A DNA stretch of 64,000 nt from Rhodosporidiobolus odoratus (GCA_034387635.1 JAOANU010000002.1:1550001-1614000); one strand, 5' to 3'. Shown: positions 43,001 to 55,849, counted from the stretch's first letter. The notes: generated by a model not told the origin, from the letters alone. A program made the numbers and translations.

Positions 43001-44996
43001 CTACCTTGCTGATGATGCTGGGTGGTTGCGGTACAGGGTTTTCAACGAAGCTACTTCACTTGACTACGCGCCCTTCAAGTTCCGCACATTAGAGCTGGGC
43101 ATTTCCTCCCAGGCGATTCAAACACGCATTCTCAGCAAGACGAACGACGTTCAGACTATGGTCAAGTAGGTCCTCCTTCTTTCTCCCTGTCGGTCGCCCT
43201 CTGGACTGACCAGTTCCACTTTGGCGCAGTGTCAACATGAAGCTTTGGTTCGTTCTCATGTCCTTCCCGTTTGACCTTCACAACCTTCCTGACTTCCATT
43301 CTCTTCCATCCGCTCGCTTACGCTCCGTACTACAGTCTCAAGCTCCATGGGTTCCCTTTCCGCCTCAAGTCTGGTTCCACCGGTGGTTATCTCGAACACA
43401 CCGGTCCGATGATCTTTGGGGCGGATCTCAGTCATTCGCCTGACAAACCGAGTATCGCTTCGATGGTCGCCTCTATGCATGGTCCTTGTGTGCTGTACGA
43501 GGAGACGGTCAGGGTGCAGGCCCTTGAGGAACCTGCGTCCGGTGCGCCGCGTAAGTATTGCCTTCTTCCCCCTCTCCGACTCCCCTTCACCTCGTCACCC
43601 CGCAGTCCTGAGCTGTCGCAAGCGCGGAATGTGCAGAAGCTGACGGTATGTGCCCTCTCGTACCTCCATAGCGGACACGCGTGCTAGAAAAAGCGAGGTC
43701 ATCCGCGAGATGAAGGACATGGCTCTGGTCTGTTTCCCTGTTTTTCCTCGACAACCCATGCGTCGCAGCCTAACCTCCTCTCCCTCGCTTGGTCAGTATC
43801 TCCTCAAGCGTCGCGTCCTCTCGCTCGGCAAGCCTCCTCCGGTGTCCCTGGTTTTCTACCGCGATGGAGTTTCCGAGTCTGAGTTCGATGCAATCATCAC
43901 TAAAGGTAAGCCTGACTTGGCCTGACTTCCTCTTCCGCTCCGTCCCCGTCTTTTTCCATGACTTCGCGTATGTGCGCTGAGCTACGGCGGTTTTCTCGGC
44001 CTCTTCTGTAGAGGTCAAGAAGCTTCGGGCTGCTTGTGACGCTTTGAAGCATGACCCAGAGGTCCAGCAAGCTGTCGGAGGTGCGCAGGTCATTCAAGCC
44101 TGGAACCCAAAGGTAGGGTAGTACCTTGCTTTTCAACCCTCTCGCATACTGACTACCGCTTCCTCATCCTCCACAGATCACCTTCCTCGCCGTTCTCAAG
44201 CGCCACAAGATTCGCGCTATGGACGAGTCGAGCGGGCGTCCGGACAACATCAGGCCGGGAACGTGCTTTGATGCAGGGGTTACAGACGCGAGGAGCTTTG
44301 ACTGGTATCAAGCAGCTCACAAGGGTTTGCTTGGTGCGTTCTGCCTCTCCTCGATTTTTCTTTTCTTGGCCACTGACTTGCTCTCTTACCTCTCCGTAGG
44401 TACAACTCGCCCCTCTCGCTACGTTGTCCTGGTCGACGACAACGACCCTAAGCTCTCGTATGTAATTTTCCTCTTCACCTCGCTTGCGTGCTGCTGATCC
44501 TGATAGTCTTCTTCTCGCGCATTCGCAGCGCGGACGACCTCCAAACCCTGACGAACTCGCTTTGTCACATCTACCAGCGCTGTAACAGGGCGGTCTCTAT
44601 CCCTGCCCCTACCTAGTACTTTGCTTCCTCTCCTCCTTCTTTTCCCTCTGTCCCTTCCTTCTCTCCTTTTTTGTTCCGCTGTACCCCTCGCTGCATCGCC
44701 CGGTCACCCCAGAGTTATCACCCTCTACAGACGTTCTTTTTTCACTCTTCTCACCACTGAATCTGCTCTCTTTCTCCAGCTACGCCGACCTCATCGCCCA
44801 CCGCTTCCGAGCCTGGCTATCCGGTTCCGATGACGATGGAACCTTCACCGCCGGAGGTAGCAGCAGCGCGGGAACTTCCCAAAGCCGCCAGTATGACCTT
44901 GAAGCGGCGAGGAGCATCCTGGCGCAAACTGAGAGGGGTAGGGATGCGTTCAGGGGGGTGAGGGGTGGGGCGCCGCCGAGTATGTGGTGGTGCTAG
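40014..44996 (+). CDS. AGO1: Argonaute protein
   Basis: RNAi effector that binds small RNAs and cleaves targets (family knowledge). The start at 40014 gives a Gly/Arg-rich N-terminus (GGFGGGRGGGGGGNYRGGGG, RGGGRGRGRGGFGG). Then come the N domain (NTFEVTISENSVDWHKYEV, KTLLRNVWSVLERR), L1 (YKRGLEGGIELIRG), PAZ-linked blocks (TVAFLRPGSIMTFAEQFLKF, YMQQHFNIRLNYPQLPCVEI) and MID (IVFWNRVLLVPYL, FRTLELGISSQAIQTRILSK). PIWI motifs: GADLSHSPDKPS (Asp at 43424), SEVIREM (glutamate finger, 43695), FYRDGVSESEF (Asp at 43863), TYYADLIAHRFRAW (Asp at 44787). The tetrad therefore reads D-E-D-D and slicing is plausible. More than 15 exons; it ends SMWWC and TAG 44994-44996. The exons around 43600-43690 are the least certain. 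Confidence 0.94.
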
Positions 44997-46671
44997 ACGA
45001 GAGAAGGGACAGGGAGAGCTTGCGAGAGAAGGAAGGAGGAAAAGGTGCGTTTGAAGTGCCGTTCGTCCTCACCCTTCGCTTCTTCCCTGCCTCCGGCTTT
45101 CCCTTTCACACTGCCACGTGTGAGCGACTCGACTAACGTCAATGGCTGTCGTGGCAACCCAGCTTGCTTGATTATCGCTCTACGTTATCGTCCTTATCGC
45201 CCCCGAATACCGGATTCACTCAGTTCCGCAAAATCGCCATCTTCTTCTTCCTCAGTCCGTTCTTCGTTACCTCGTCGATTCCCGATACATCAGTGCAGCA
45301 GTCTATCAGTGGGATTGCAGTGGTAATTGTCAGCGATGGGGAAAAAGCAGTAGCAGTCGTTCTGTCCGTGCCAAACCAAAAACCGCGTTCGAAATATTCG
45401 CGCTTGATGCGAGCGCAGGACAACAAAGCGAGAAAGGGCTTATGTACGAAAGCACTGTAAAAGTGGCTGCTCGTCAGAAACCAGGATTTGTGTCTCGCAA
45501 GCAGCGGGCTCAAGGGAGGAAAAGCGGGAAGAGGGTAGAGGAGGCGAAGGCAGCTAGCGCATGTACAGCATTCCAGTCACTGCCTATTGCAGCTCGCCTG
45601 TAGTAGGAAGAGACAGTATGGGGGACGGGACGAGCCAACTCGGGGCTCCTAGCGATGGGGTGAACCGCGAGAAAAGCGAAAAGGTAAGGAAAAGGGAAAG
45701 CGTCGACGAGCGGAAAAGTGCAGCAGGCGTTGGCAAGGCGGGTACCCAGCCAGATGTCGGCCAGTCTGCGTGCGTACAGACCATCGCTAATCATTGACAG
45801 CAAGCCGCTCTACCTGTCGAACTAGAGGGGTTTTCTTCCGAACCTCCCGGCGACTCTTTTGCTCAACTCCATCGCCGTGCTGCCTTCCAGCTACAGACGA
45901 CGCCTCAGCACTCATTACCTACGTCGCACTTGTTTGTCGCCCGTTCGTGGTGGCGTCGAGGGTCACGGTTGAGTCGCAGGGTTGGACGACGAAGAGGAAG
46001 AGGCGGAACAAGGAGGAAGGAGGTCAGGGCGCTTGCGAAGCTAGTAGGAGTGATCTTCAGGAGCAGGTGTACCTTGGTCACGACTAGCGGTGCATGAGCA
46101 GAGTGAACCCCAACTTCTTCTCCTCCGCCGGTCGTGATATCTTGCTCATTTGTCACCCTCAACTCGCACGTTCATGAGCTGCATGTTCGTATCTCTGGAC
46201 CGACGCTGTGCTGCCTCAGCGACTGCCTCAACTCTACAAACTGCCCTTCGCCACTCTCACCAATGCCAAGATTCAGGAACATCTCATCCAATCTAACCTT
46301 TACTTCAATCTTACCACGCTCACGCGACATGGATACCGTCGAGTACACCAAGATAGAGGCGCACGCTCAGCGCGCATCTCCTCATCCAAGTCCGACGCGA
46401 TCCCGTGCGCTGATAGCTGAGATACACGCCTCGACGTCTTGCTTCCTCCGACAGTTGGCCGAGGAAATGTCCAAGTCTTGTCCTGCCGTCTTGCCAATTC
46501 TTGGTCGGTTCACCGACAAGCCAACGCTCGTCATGGCAGCCTGTCCCGCCGCGGATGGGGCTGGTGGGGTGTTGACCCAAGAATCCAGCCTCATCTCGAA
46601 ACCGGCTAGCTTGGCTTTGCTTTCCCTCTTACACACAGCACTGCTGGCTATCTTTTCATACTCTACCAGCA
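44997..46671. other. Intergenic between Argonaute and ENA, no gene seen
   Basis: Argonaute 3' flank and ENA promoter/leader. An open frame at 46134-46790 overlaps the ENA start in another frame and lacks domain-like content. No RNA gene recognised. Confidence 0.45.
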
Positions 46672-49600
46672 ATGCCGACACACGACACCACCAACAACGA
46701 CAACAAACTATCTCAGTCACTCTCGGGAGCGACAGCAGCAGAGACGCATTGGTTTCTTCTCTCGCCAAAGGAAGTCGCGGTACGGCTTGAAACTTCCCTC
46801 GACGATGGGCTGAGCGAGAGCGAGTGCGCCTCTCGGCTGAAGCGGGACGGACCGAACGAGCTGCAGGGAGGAGGAGGGGTCAGCATCGCCAGTATTCTCT
46901 TCGGGCAGATTTGCAGTACGTCGCAAATTCCTCGCCCACCTCTAGCCGATGAGAGTAGAAGAAGCTGACCCTATGTCTTTAGATGCCATGGTACTGGTGC
47001 TCATTGCCTGCATGGCTGTTTCCTTTGGCATCAAGAGTTGGATCGAAGGTGGGGTCATCGCAGGTTAGTTGTCTTTGCGCTCCTTTGCTCACTTCCTTCC
47101 ATCGCCCGTGCTGACCTTGTTTACCTTCCCCTACTCTCGTTGTGTCGGCCGCCATCTTCAGCCGTTATCGCCATTAATGTCATTGTTGGGTTCATCCAAG
47201 AATATGGCTCCGCCAAGACTATGGATTCTCTTCGATCTCTCGCCTCTCCCAACGCCCACGTCATCCGCAACGGCAAGATCCAATCCATTCCTTCTCCTGA
47301 GGTCGTCGTCGGCGACATAGTCGAGGTCAAGGTCGGAGACACGGTACCGGCTGACTTGCGATTGACGGAATGTGCGAATTGTACGTAACCTTTTCTCCTT
47401 GCCTTTTCCTATCTGTTTGTGGCTAACAACATGCTTCTGTAGTCGAGACCGACGAAGCCCTCCTCACCGGCGAGTCGCTCCCTGTCGCCAAAGACCCCAA
47501 CGCAAACTGGGAAGCCGAAGCGAAAGAGAACGGCGGCTTCGACCCTCGCGACATCGGCGTTGGAGGTGCGATCACCTGTCCTTCACATCCTGACCCTCGT
47601 CAACATTCCGCTGACCTTGCCGGGCGGTGCCCTAACAGACCGCATCAACATGGCCTACTCCTCTTCGACTGTCACGAAGGGTCGCGCGAAGGGCGTTGTC
47701 ATCGCCGTCGGTATGAACACTTCTATCGGTTCAATCGCACAGAGCTTGAGGGGAGGAGACAGCAAGGTTAGGAAGGTGAGTTTGCCTTCGCATTGCTTCT
47801 ACGTCTTCCTTTTCCGCCCGTATTTCCTGCCCCTTCCCGCTCCCGATGAGTGTATATGCCTTCTCGCGACCTTGCGCGCTCGTCTCACTTGCGGAACTGA
47901 TCTTTCCCCTTTCCTCCCCCTTTTCCAGGTCCGCCGCAATGAAGACGGAAAAGCCCCGTGGCACCGCTACCCGCAAGCATGGGCGCTGACGACGATGGAC
48001 ATGTTCGGTCAAATCATGGGCGTCAACGTCGGTACTCCCTTGCAACGTACCCTTTCCTGGCTCGCCATTGGCTTGTTCGGGATTGGGTTGCTTTTCGCCT
48101 TCTTCTGTTTCGCTGCGAATGATTGGAAGGGTAATCAGGAGTTGATCATCTACGCGGTACGTTCGCTCTGCCGTTGTCGATAGTCTCGCAAAGTAAGCTT
48201 ACGCATTCTTCTTTCCCTTCCTTCGCTCTCTCGTGAACAGGTCGCTCTTGCACTGTCCATGATTCCCGCTTCTCTCGTCGTCGTTCTTACCATCACCCTC
48301 GCTGGCGGTATGCTTTCATTCAAATCTTCGCTTTTCCAACCCCTCCGCCCTGCTGACTATGATCTTCTGGCAGGCACTCGCGCCATGGTCCACCGCAACG
48401 TTATCGTCCGCAAGCTCGACTCACTCGAAGCCCTCGGCGCCGTCACCGACATCTGCTCCGACAAGACCGGTACCCTCACACAGGGCAAGATGGTTGTCCG
48501 CGCCGCCTGGATCCCGGCTTTCGGCACCGTTCACGTTGGCGAAACCGGTGAAGCCTTCAACCCTACCGTTGGTGACCTTTCCTTTTCTTCCGGCAGTCCA
48601 GCTGAAGCCGGCAAGGAAGGAAGTGACAAGGATGGAGTGAGGGAGAAGGCGGAGAAGCAGGATAAATTGGCGAAGGAGGAGATGCTCGAGAGGGGTGGGG
48701 ATGAGTTGCAGACTCTGCTCAACGTGGCGAGTTTGTGCAATGTCGCCAAGGTGTGGAACAAGGAGGGAGAAGGGTGGACTGCAAGGGGTGACCCGACGGA
48801 GTGCGCGATTCAGACGTTCGCGCACAGGTTTGGGTGGGGAAGGGAGAGGTGGACCGAAGGGGATAATGCGGAGTGGGGTGCGTCTCGCTTTCTTTCTTAT
48901 CAGTTCTCACCGGTGCGATGTGCTAACGAGATTCACTGTCTGCAGAGCAACAAGTCGAGTACCCTTTCGACTCGGATCTCAAGCGCATGTCGGTGATTTA
49001 TACTCGCAAAAACCAGTTCGTCCTTTTGCCGTCTTCCTTGTCTCCGTTCTTCTTGCCCTGACAGGGCGTTGCGCTGCGCAGAAAGCAACATGTCTTCATG
49101 AAGGGCGCCGTCGAGCGCATCCTCGACGCATGCTCTCACATACAGCTCGCTGACGGTCCCGCCCCTATGGACGAGCCCACGAAGGAGACGGTGCTCTCCA
49201 ACGTCGAAGCGCTCGCTGAGCAGGGTCTGAGGGTGCTCGGTCTTGCGAGTAAGCCATGGAATGGCGCTTCCAGCTCGACTGGCGAGAACCCGGACAGGGC
49301 GGAGGTCGAGAAGGAGCTTGTCTTGTATGGCTTGGTGCGTTCTCTTTCCCCCTCGCCTTCGCCTTATCGCTCGCGTAGTGCTCCTCTTCGTACTAACGTC
49401 GCTTTCGACTCTGTTCAGGTCGGACTCTACGATCCACCTCGCCCCGAAACGCAAGGTGCTGTTCGTATGTGCCACCGTGCAGGTGTTCAGGTGCGCCGTC
49501 TCACTCCTCCTCGATAGTGCTGAAATGTCTGAGCTCACACTGCTCTCTATAACGTAGGTCCACATGCTTACCGGTGATCACGCTGCAACCGCGAGGGCCA

Positions 49601-51467
49601 TCGCTCTTCAGGTGCGTTTCCCATTTCGCACCTTGGTTTCCGCTGAACTCCCCAGAACTGACCTTTCCCCCCTACCTAGGTCGGAATCCTCCCTCGCAAC
49701 CTCCACATGCTCGGCAAAGAGTCCGTCGACGCCATGGTCATGACAGCTTCTAGCTTCGACAAGCTCAGCGACGATCAGGTCGACCAACTCCCCCTTCTTC
49801 CCCTCGTTATCGCTCGTTGCGCTCCTCACACCAAAGTCCGCATGGTTGAGGCACTGCATCGTCGCAAGGCTTTCGTTGCCATGAGTGAGTGACATTCCTT
49901 TTTTCCTCAGCTTCTTTCCTTCCCTCCGCACTCTTCCAACAGCCTTTGCTGACCTTACCTGCCCCAATAGCGGGAGATGGCGTGAACGACAGTCCGAGTC
50001 TCAAGCGCAGCGACATCGGTATCGCCATGGGAACTGGCAGTGACGTCGCCAAAGACGCCTCCGACATTGTCCTCGCCGACGACAACTTCGCATCCATCCT
50101 AGCCGCCGTCGAAGAAGGTCGCCGCATGTTCACAAACATCTCGCAGTTCGTGCTCCACTTGCTGGCCGGTAACATCATGCAAGCACTGGTATTGCTCGTT
50201 GGTCTCGCGTTCAAGGACGAAGACGATCTTTCCGTCTTCCCCCTGGCGCCGGTCGAGATTCTTTGGGTGCGTTCGACGGCTCTCCCTCGTGCAGTCATCG
50301 ACGACAACGCTCACGCTTGGTCTGCCGCAGATTATCATGATCACCTCGTCCTTCCCGGCTATGGGTCTCGGTGCGCAGAAGGCTGACCCGGATGTGGTGA
50401 GTTCCCTTATTCCCCTGCTTACGACCTACTACGTGGACGCTTACCTGGTCTTCCCTCCCTGCAGCTCAAGCGCAAACCTCACAACGTACGCCAGTTTGCG
50501 CTTACTCACCGTGACCTTCTCGACTGACCTTTTCTTTCCCGCTCTTTCTTCTACTTCTCCCTCCCTTCTCTGTACATCTCCTCACGCCCTATGTGAACCC
50601 TCGTGACCACTCCGCCTTCGCTTCGCCCTCGATCCTTCCTTTTTGCACATCCAGCTCAAAATGGGTATCTTCAAGCCCGAAATCCTGCTTGACATGGTAG
50701 TATACGGTATCATCGGCGCGGCTTGCTCCATCGGCGTATTCGTTCTCATCGTCTTCGGCTTCGGCGACGGCAACCTCGGTAGGAACTCGAACGACAACAT
50801 CAACGGTGACCCCGGCTCTCATCTCGTCTTCGAGGCGAGGTCTGCTACATTTGCCGCTATCACCTGGATCTGTCTGTTCCTCGCGTTTGAGGTGATGGAC
50901 ATGAGGAGGAGCTTCTTCAAGATGCAGGACGAGACTGACCAGTGCGTTTCCCTTTCCTTTCTGCCCTTTAAACTGTCTGAGCAATGCTGACATCCATCCC
51001 CGCGCTCCCTCCTGTGTGCAGCCGCTACACTCAGTGGGTCAGGGACATCTGGGAGAACAAGCTGCTGTTTTGGTCGTAAGTTTATTACGTCTTAACCCGT
51101 TCCCGTGCGTCTTTCTTACGTGACTTTTTTCTCTACAGTGTCGTCCTCGGCTTCCTCTCAGTCTTCCCTATCATCTACATTCCCGGTCTGAACACGTACG
51201 TTTCCTTTAGCTTCCTCTGGCCGACGATGAACTAATCCATCGGTCGCCCAAAGTGTCGTTTTCAAGCACGTCGGGATCACCTGGCAGATCGCCCTACCTT
51301 TCATCGCCACTCTCATCTTCCTCATCCTCGTCGAAGCATGGAAATGGGCCAAGCGCGTCTACATCCGCCAGCACGCCTCCCACCACCCTGAGGAGGAAGC
51401 CGCAATCTTCGCCGCCTGGAAGACGATCGAGCCGAGTAAAACCAAGGATGTTGGTGACGCGGTATAG
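46672..51467 (+). CDS. ENA1: ENA-type (P-IID) sodium/potassium-exporting P-type ATPase
   Basis: Plasma-membrane pump that exports Na+ (or K+) at high salt or alkaline pH (family knowledge). The start at 46672 gives [11 protein letters not shown], then the cation-ATPase N-domain [22 protein letters not shown]1-2 follow ([40 protein letters not shown]), then the actuator loop [11 protein letters not shown]3-4 include [20 protein letters not shown]. The phosphorylation site is [13 protein letters not shown] (Asp at 48460), and the hinge is [22 protein letters not shown]5-10 include [20 protein letters not shown] and [20 protein letters not shown]. The MIPASL motif in TM4 is typical of ENA pumps. 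The tail ends [12 protein letters not shown] at TAG 51465-51467. About 15 exons. It converges on PHO89. Confidence 0.95.
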
Positions 51468-51898
51468 AACGTCGAGATTAGCACGGACGACAAAGTGTAG
51501 ATAGCGTAGGACCGTGTCTCTCTTACTGTAACCAGCGATACTTAGACCATTCGACTTTTCAACCTGATCTGCAACCCGTCTGGCATACCTCCTCCGGTGT
51601 ACAGCAGGACTCTCCACTTACTCTAGCGTTGCGCTGGTTGGCTGCGCCAACAATATATGGGGTTGTCACCGCAACTACCCAGCTTGAGAGCAAGCGATTC
51701 GGCAGAATCTCGCGACCTTCCTGCCTTTTCTGCACGCTGCGCATCTGTCTGCTCCAGCCAGAAAGTAGGTACCCAAAGTTCTGTGCAGCCAGGTGCACAT
51801 ATGCCACAAAGGCCCGAGAAAGGATCGAGGCTGAAGGGTGAACGAAATACGAAGGAAGGCAGGCAAACCTCGGGTTGACCCCGAGCGCGGCACGAGGC
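51468..51898. other. ENA 3' flank
   Basis: About 430 bp with no recognised gene, leading into the PHO89 fragment copy. Confidence 0.4.
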
Positions 51899-52208
51899 GG
51901 ACTGTACATACTCGTAAGTGGCAAAACCAATCACAATGAAGGCGCCACCAAAGACCAAGATCTGGGTACGAACGAACGAGGGTGAGCAACTGAAGCAGCC
52001 GAAAAGAGGTCAAAACGCGAAAGTTGCCTGCTTACCCAGATGCGAACCGGTGTCTTCTTCTCCGACAGCTCGGTCGTAGACCAGGTGTGGTAGATGACAG
52101 CTGTTGGAAGTAACAGGAGAGTTAGTTGGGCAGTCAACGAGAAATATTGGGTTTGTGGTGAAAACTCACCGAATGGACCGATCGCGATGGAAACATCGTT
52201 GGCGCTAT
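51899..52208 (-). pseudogene. Truncated duplicate of an internal PHO89 segment
   Basis: About 310 bp nearly identical to 53449-53758 inside PHO89, including two introns and the exon encoding [18 protein letters not shown] and part of the GANDVSN motif. Changes include R for P in KTPVRIWV and VSIAIG for VSNAIG, and the TAYGYN region has diverged. Similarity stops abruptly at both ends, so it cannot encode a transporter. It lies downstream of PHO89 in the same orientation, as expected from a local tandem duplication followed by decay. Confidence 0.85.
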
Positions 52209-52813
52209 GGGGCCGTGGGCGAGCCACTTGAGAAGAGATTGGGCTTGAGGGAGATATTGCCCTCTTCACATTGTTCAAAACGGGGAAAATGGCAACTTGA
52301 GAAGGTCACGGTGGCCGTCCGACGATTCTTTACTTGCAAAAGTTCTGCCGCAGCCACTACCACGTACCACAGCTAGACTTCTCTGGGCGGTACGCCCAAA
52401 GCGTGACAGCCCACTCAACTGTTATGTACACTGCATACCTGTGTCGGCTACGCTGGTACTTTTCTTTTCACAGTCTGCCTTTGCGCGTTCTGCGAACGAC
52501 TCTGGTCAATACTGACCTAGCGTCACGCAGTCTTTCCCCTTGTCTCTGCCGCCTTCACGTCCTATCTGCCTGCTTGCACCGGCTTCCGGTCTTTGCAAGA
52601 CGTAGGCAGTCAACGCGGACAGGGATCAGGAACGGATGAATAGTATGACAGCAAGAGAGGGAGAGAGAGAAATGACCGTGAAGTACCGCTACTGACAAGA
52701 CCCAAGATCCATGAAACAACGAGGAGACAAGAAGGAAAGGAAAGAGGAACAATAGGCATGGGTTCTAAAGACGGTAAAGTAGGGCTCGTCAAGGTTTTTT
52801 TGGGAGATGAGGA
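52209..52813. other. PHO89 3' flank
   Basis: About 600 bp between the pseudogene fragment and the PHO89 stop codon. No gene recognised. Confidence 0.4.
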
Positions 52814-55800
52814 TTAGGAGAAATGGGGAGCGTTGAGGATGATACCTATGTGGAGCGCGTGGGAGCAGGGAAGGTCAATTCTGATGAAGGGAAGAGAGGG
52901 AAGAGACAGAAAAGACGAACCCATGATGCAACCAGCCAAAGTTCCCACAACGGGGACAGTAAGCACCCAACCAAGGAAGATCCAGCCAATGGCGCGCCAG
53001 CTATAGGTGAGGACAATGCGGGAATGTCAGCAGAGAAGCAAGAGATGAAAAGGAAAGAAAGAAAGGGAAAAGTCGGGGGAAAATGCGGCGAAAGGCGTAC
53101 TTGATAGACTGCGGGGTGCAACTAGGTCAGTAACAGCGTCAGGGAGGAGCGGGGAAATGTCTGACCCTTGCATCCCCGTTACAAAGTGCAACACCAATCG
53201 TAGAACCGGTTATACACATCGTGGTCGAAACAGGCAGACCATCTACACGCGCGAGTGTCAGTGATGGTTCCGCCAGAACAAGGAGCCAGAGCCCGTACAC
53301 TGCGACGCAATGATGACGGTTATAGCGGCACCGAGCTCCATTGAGAACCCGCGAGAAGGAGAGTGAAGGGTGATCTTGTTGCCGAGGACTTTCATGATGT
53401 TGTATCTAAAAAGGCCGAGAGTCAGCTTGGACCCCGGCAGTGCAACGTGGACTGTACAGACCCGTAAGTGGCAAGACCGATCACGATGAAGGCGCCACCG
53501 AAGACCAAGATCTGGGTACGAACGAACGAGGATGAGCAACTGAAGCAGCCGAAAAAAGGGGAAAACGCGAAAGTTGCCTGCTTACCCAGATGGGAACCGG
53601 TGTCTTCTTCTCCGACAGCTCGGTCGTAGACCAGGTGTGGTAGATGACAGCTGTTGGCAATAACAGGAGAGTCAGTTGGGCAGTCAACAAGGAATATTGT
53701 GTTTGTGGTGGAAACTCACCGAATGGACCGATGGCATTGGAAACATCGTTGGCGCCGTGCGCAAACGAATTGGCACACGCTGTTAGTACTTGTACAAAGC
53801 TGAATGTGGCCTCGACTTCGTTGGGGTATTGTTTCGATCGCTGTGTGCGGCCAAAGGGTCAGTTTGAGCGGAAAAACCGGCGACAGAGCGGCGTACGCGG
53901 TACATCTGGATGCGCAGACGCGTTTAGTGCATGGGAGGAGTGCAGGGGAGGGTAGGAAAAGGACGAATATCAGCGAAAGTCCGAGGAAGAGGGAGTGCAG
54001 GGGAGGGTAGGAAAAGGACGAAAATCAGCGAAAGTCCGAGGAAGAGGGAAGGGAGAAGGCCGCACCTCTTCGATCCGTTTACCTTCAGCTGTACCTGCTT
54101 CACCAGCTTGCGAGGCGTGAATGTCGTACATCAAACCGTGGGTAGCGATCTTCTTGAAGAAGGGAATGGCTTTGTAGCGGAAAATGATGTAGAGGTTTTT
54201 GGGTTCCTGTGCATGGGACGTACAGATCATACACTCAGTCAGTACGCAATGTGAGAGGGGAGAAAGATATAAAGAAGGAGAGAAACGAACCGCCCAAGCC
54301 CCCTCAATAGGATGATCATCAACCTTCTCAACCTCCTTCTCCAACGTACTCTGATGAACCCTATCCTCAGTAATCTCATCCTCATTATAGACCTTTCCCT
54401 CCTCAGTAACCTCATTAGAGGAAGAAGCGGGGTGAGGACCCGATTCGGCATCCGAAATGGGTTGACGGTCGGCGACGTCGCCTGACGTTGGTTCTTTGCG
54501 GATTCGATAATCGGTTACGGCGGCGAGACGGGTGGAAGCGTCGGCAGGTGCTGGGCGGAACCATAGGTAGGGACCGAGGAAGAAGTGGTAGAAGCGGATG
54601 GCTGTGGTTTTCGTCAAAAGCAGAACAAAAAAGAAAGCGTCGAAAAGATGTCAGCTAGGAACAGTTAGGTATGGGTGGAGGAAGAAAGCGGAGCGCACTG
54701 TAGTCTTTTCGTACCACCTTGGCGTACACGTACGGTACCCAAAACAACACCGACATCAAACAAACGACGCTCGCAGTCCCGACCACAGCTGCGGCCAACG
54801 CGCCCTGCGAAAGATCGTCCAATCCCAAGCTAGGGGACCCTTTGAAGATAATGGCGAGCGTCATGACGGCCGAGGTGAGGAAAAAGACGAAAGGACCGAA
54901 AGCCAAGGCGTAAGGGACGGGGTTTTTTCGGACTAAGACGGTGAACTTGACGAGGAGGTATAGGGCCGCGCCGAAACCGCCCGCAATGGCGGGAGCGATG
55001 ATGAAACCGGCAAAGCTGAAGGAGGTTGGTGAGAAGGAAGGAGAAAAGGTTCATTCAGAAAAGCACGAGAACGATGAAAGGAAAATGTCAGCGAGGGAAT
55101 CGGAAAGCAGGGCGTAGGAAGAACATACATAGTAGCCAATCCCTTTCCACCGTTCCAGCCCCAAGCGACACTATCCGCCCCAGCGGTTGCGACACCCACT
55201 CCTGCAATCGCGCTAACAATGGAGTACGTAGTCGAAACGGGCCAACTCATGTAGGTGCAGATCATGAGCCAGCTTGCCGAAGTAGAGAGTGCGACGGTGA
55301 AGGCGAGGAGCTGAACGGCGGCGCTGCCTTGGAAGGCGGCCGAGGAGATGATGCCATTTTTGATCGTGTCGGCTGTGCGGGCGCCTTTAGGTCGGGAAAA
55401 GAGTCGGGTCAGTAACGGCTTCGTGCCAGGGTTGTTCATGTGGGCCGAAAGGCAGGAAAGAACACGGGGATGCAGAGGAGGTGGAAAGGAAGAGTGACGC
55501 CGGGCAGAAGGAGCGAAACAACCACATACCTACAGCAACCGCACCCGTAAACTCCATCACAGCCGCCGCCAGAGTCGCCTGGGGCATCGTAAGCGACTTG
55601 GACGCGATCGAAGTAGCGAACGAGTTGGCGACATCGTTGGCCTGCGCAGTGAGAAGAGACGGATTGAGGTTGGCATCTTCTTCTTTTCTCCTGCAAGAGG
55701 GGATCTAGAGGCTCACTCCAATGTTGAAGGCGTCGAGAGCTGCGAAGATTACCTGTGTGTATACGAGAGTCAGGTCAGCGCCAGAAGGGTTATGGAAGAG

Positions 55801-55849
55801 AAGGACGCACGCCAAATGCAAAGAGGTAGTCATACTGATGGAGTGGCAT
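52814..55849 (-). CDS. PHO89: Sodium/phosphate symporter Pho89 (PiT family)
   Basis: High-affinity Na+-coupled phosphate importer of the plasma membrane, usually induced by phosphate starvation and alkaline pH (family knowledge). The start at 55847-55849 gives [13 protein letters not shown]. Two inverted PD001131-type signatures are visible: ALDAFNIG followed by [15 protein letters not shown], and [15 protein letters not shown]. Membrane blocks include [40 protein letters not shown] and [20 protein letters not shown]. The central hydrophilic loop is long, acidic and Ser-rich (about 54280-54560). The C-terminal half has [35 protein letters not shown] and [20 protein letters not shown], ending [10 protein letters not shown] with TAA 52814-52816. 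About 13 exons. One intron holds a 55-bp tandem duplication. Confidence 0.94.
53941..54050. repeat. 55-bp direct tandem duplication in a PHO89 intron
   Basis: Two adjacent 55-bp units (53941-53995 and 53996-54050), each starting TGCAGGGGAGGGTAGGAAAA and differing at one base (GAATATC / GAAAATC). They lie in the intron between the exons ending EGKRIEE and starting MYR. Confidence 0.9.

Noticed and set aside
46134..46790. 218-codon frame overlapping the ENA start
   Set aside because: It overlaps the ENA start in another frame; ENA homology fixes the true frame from 46672.
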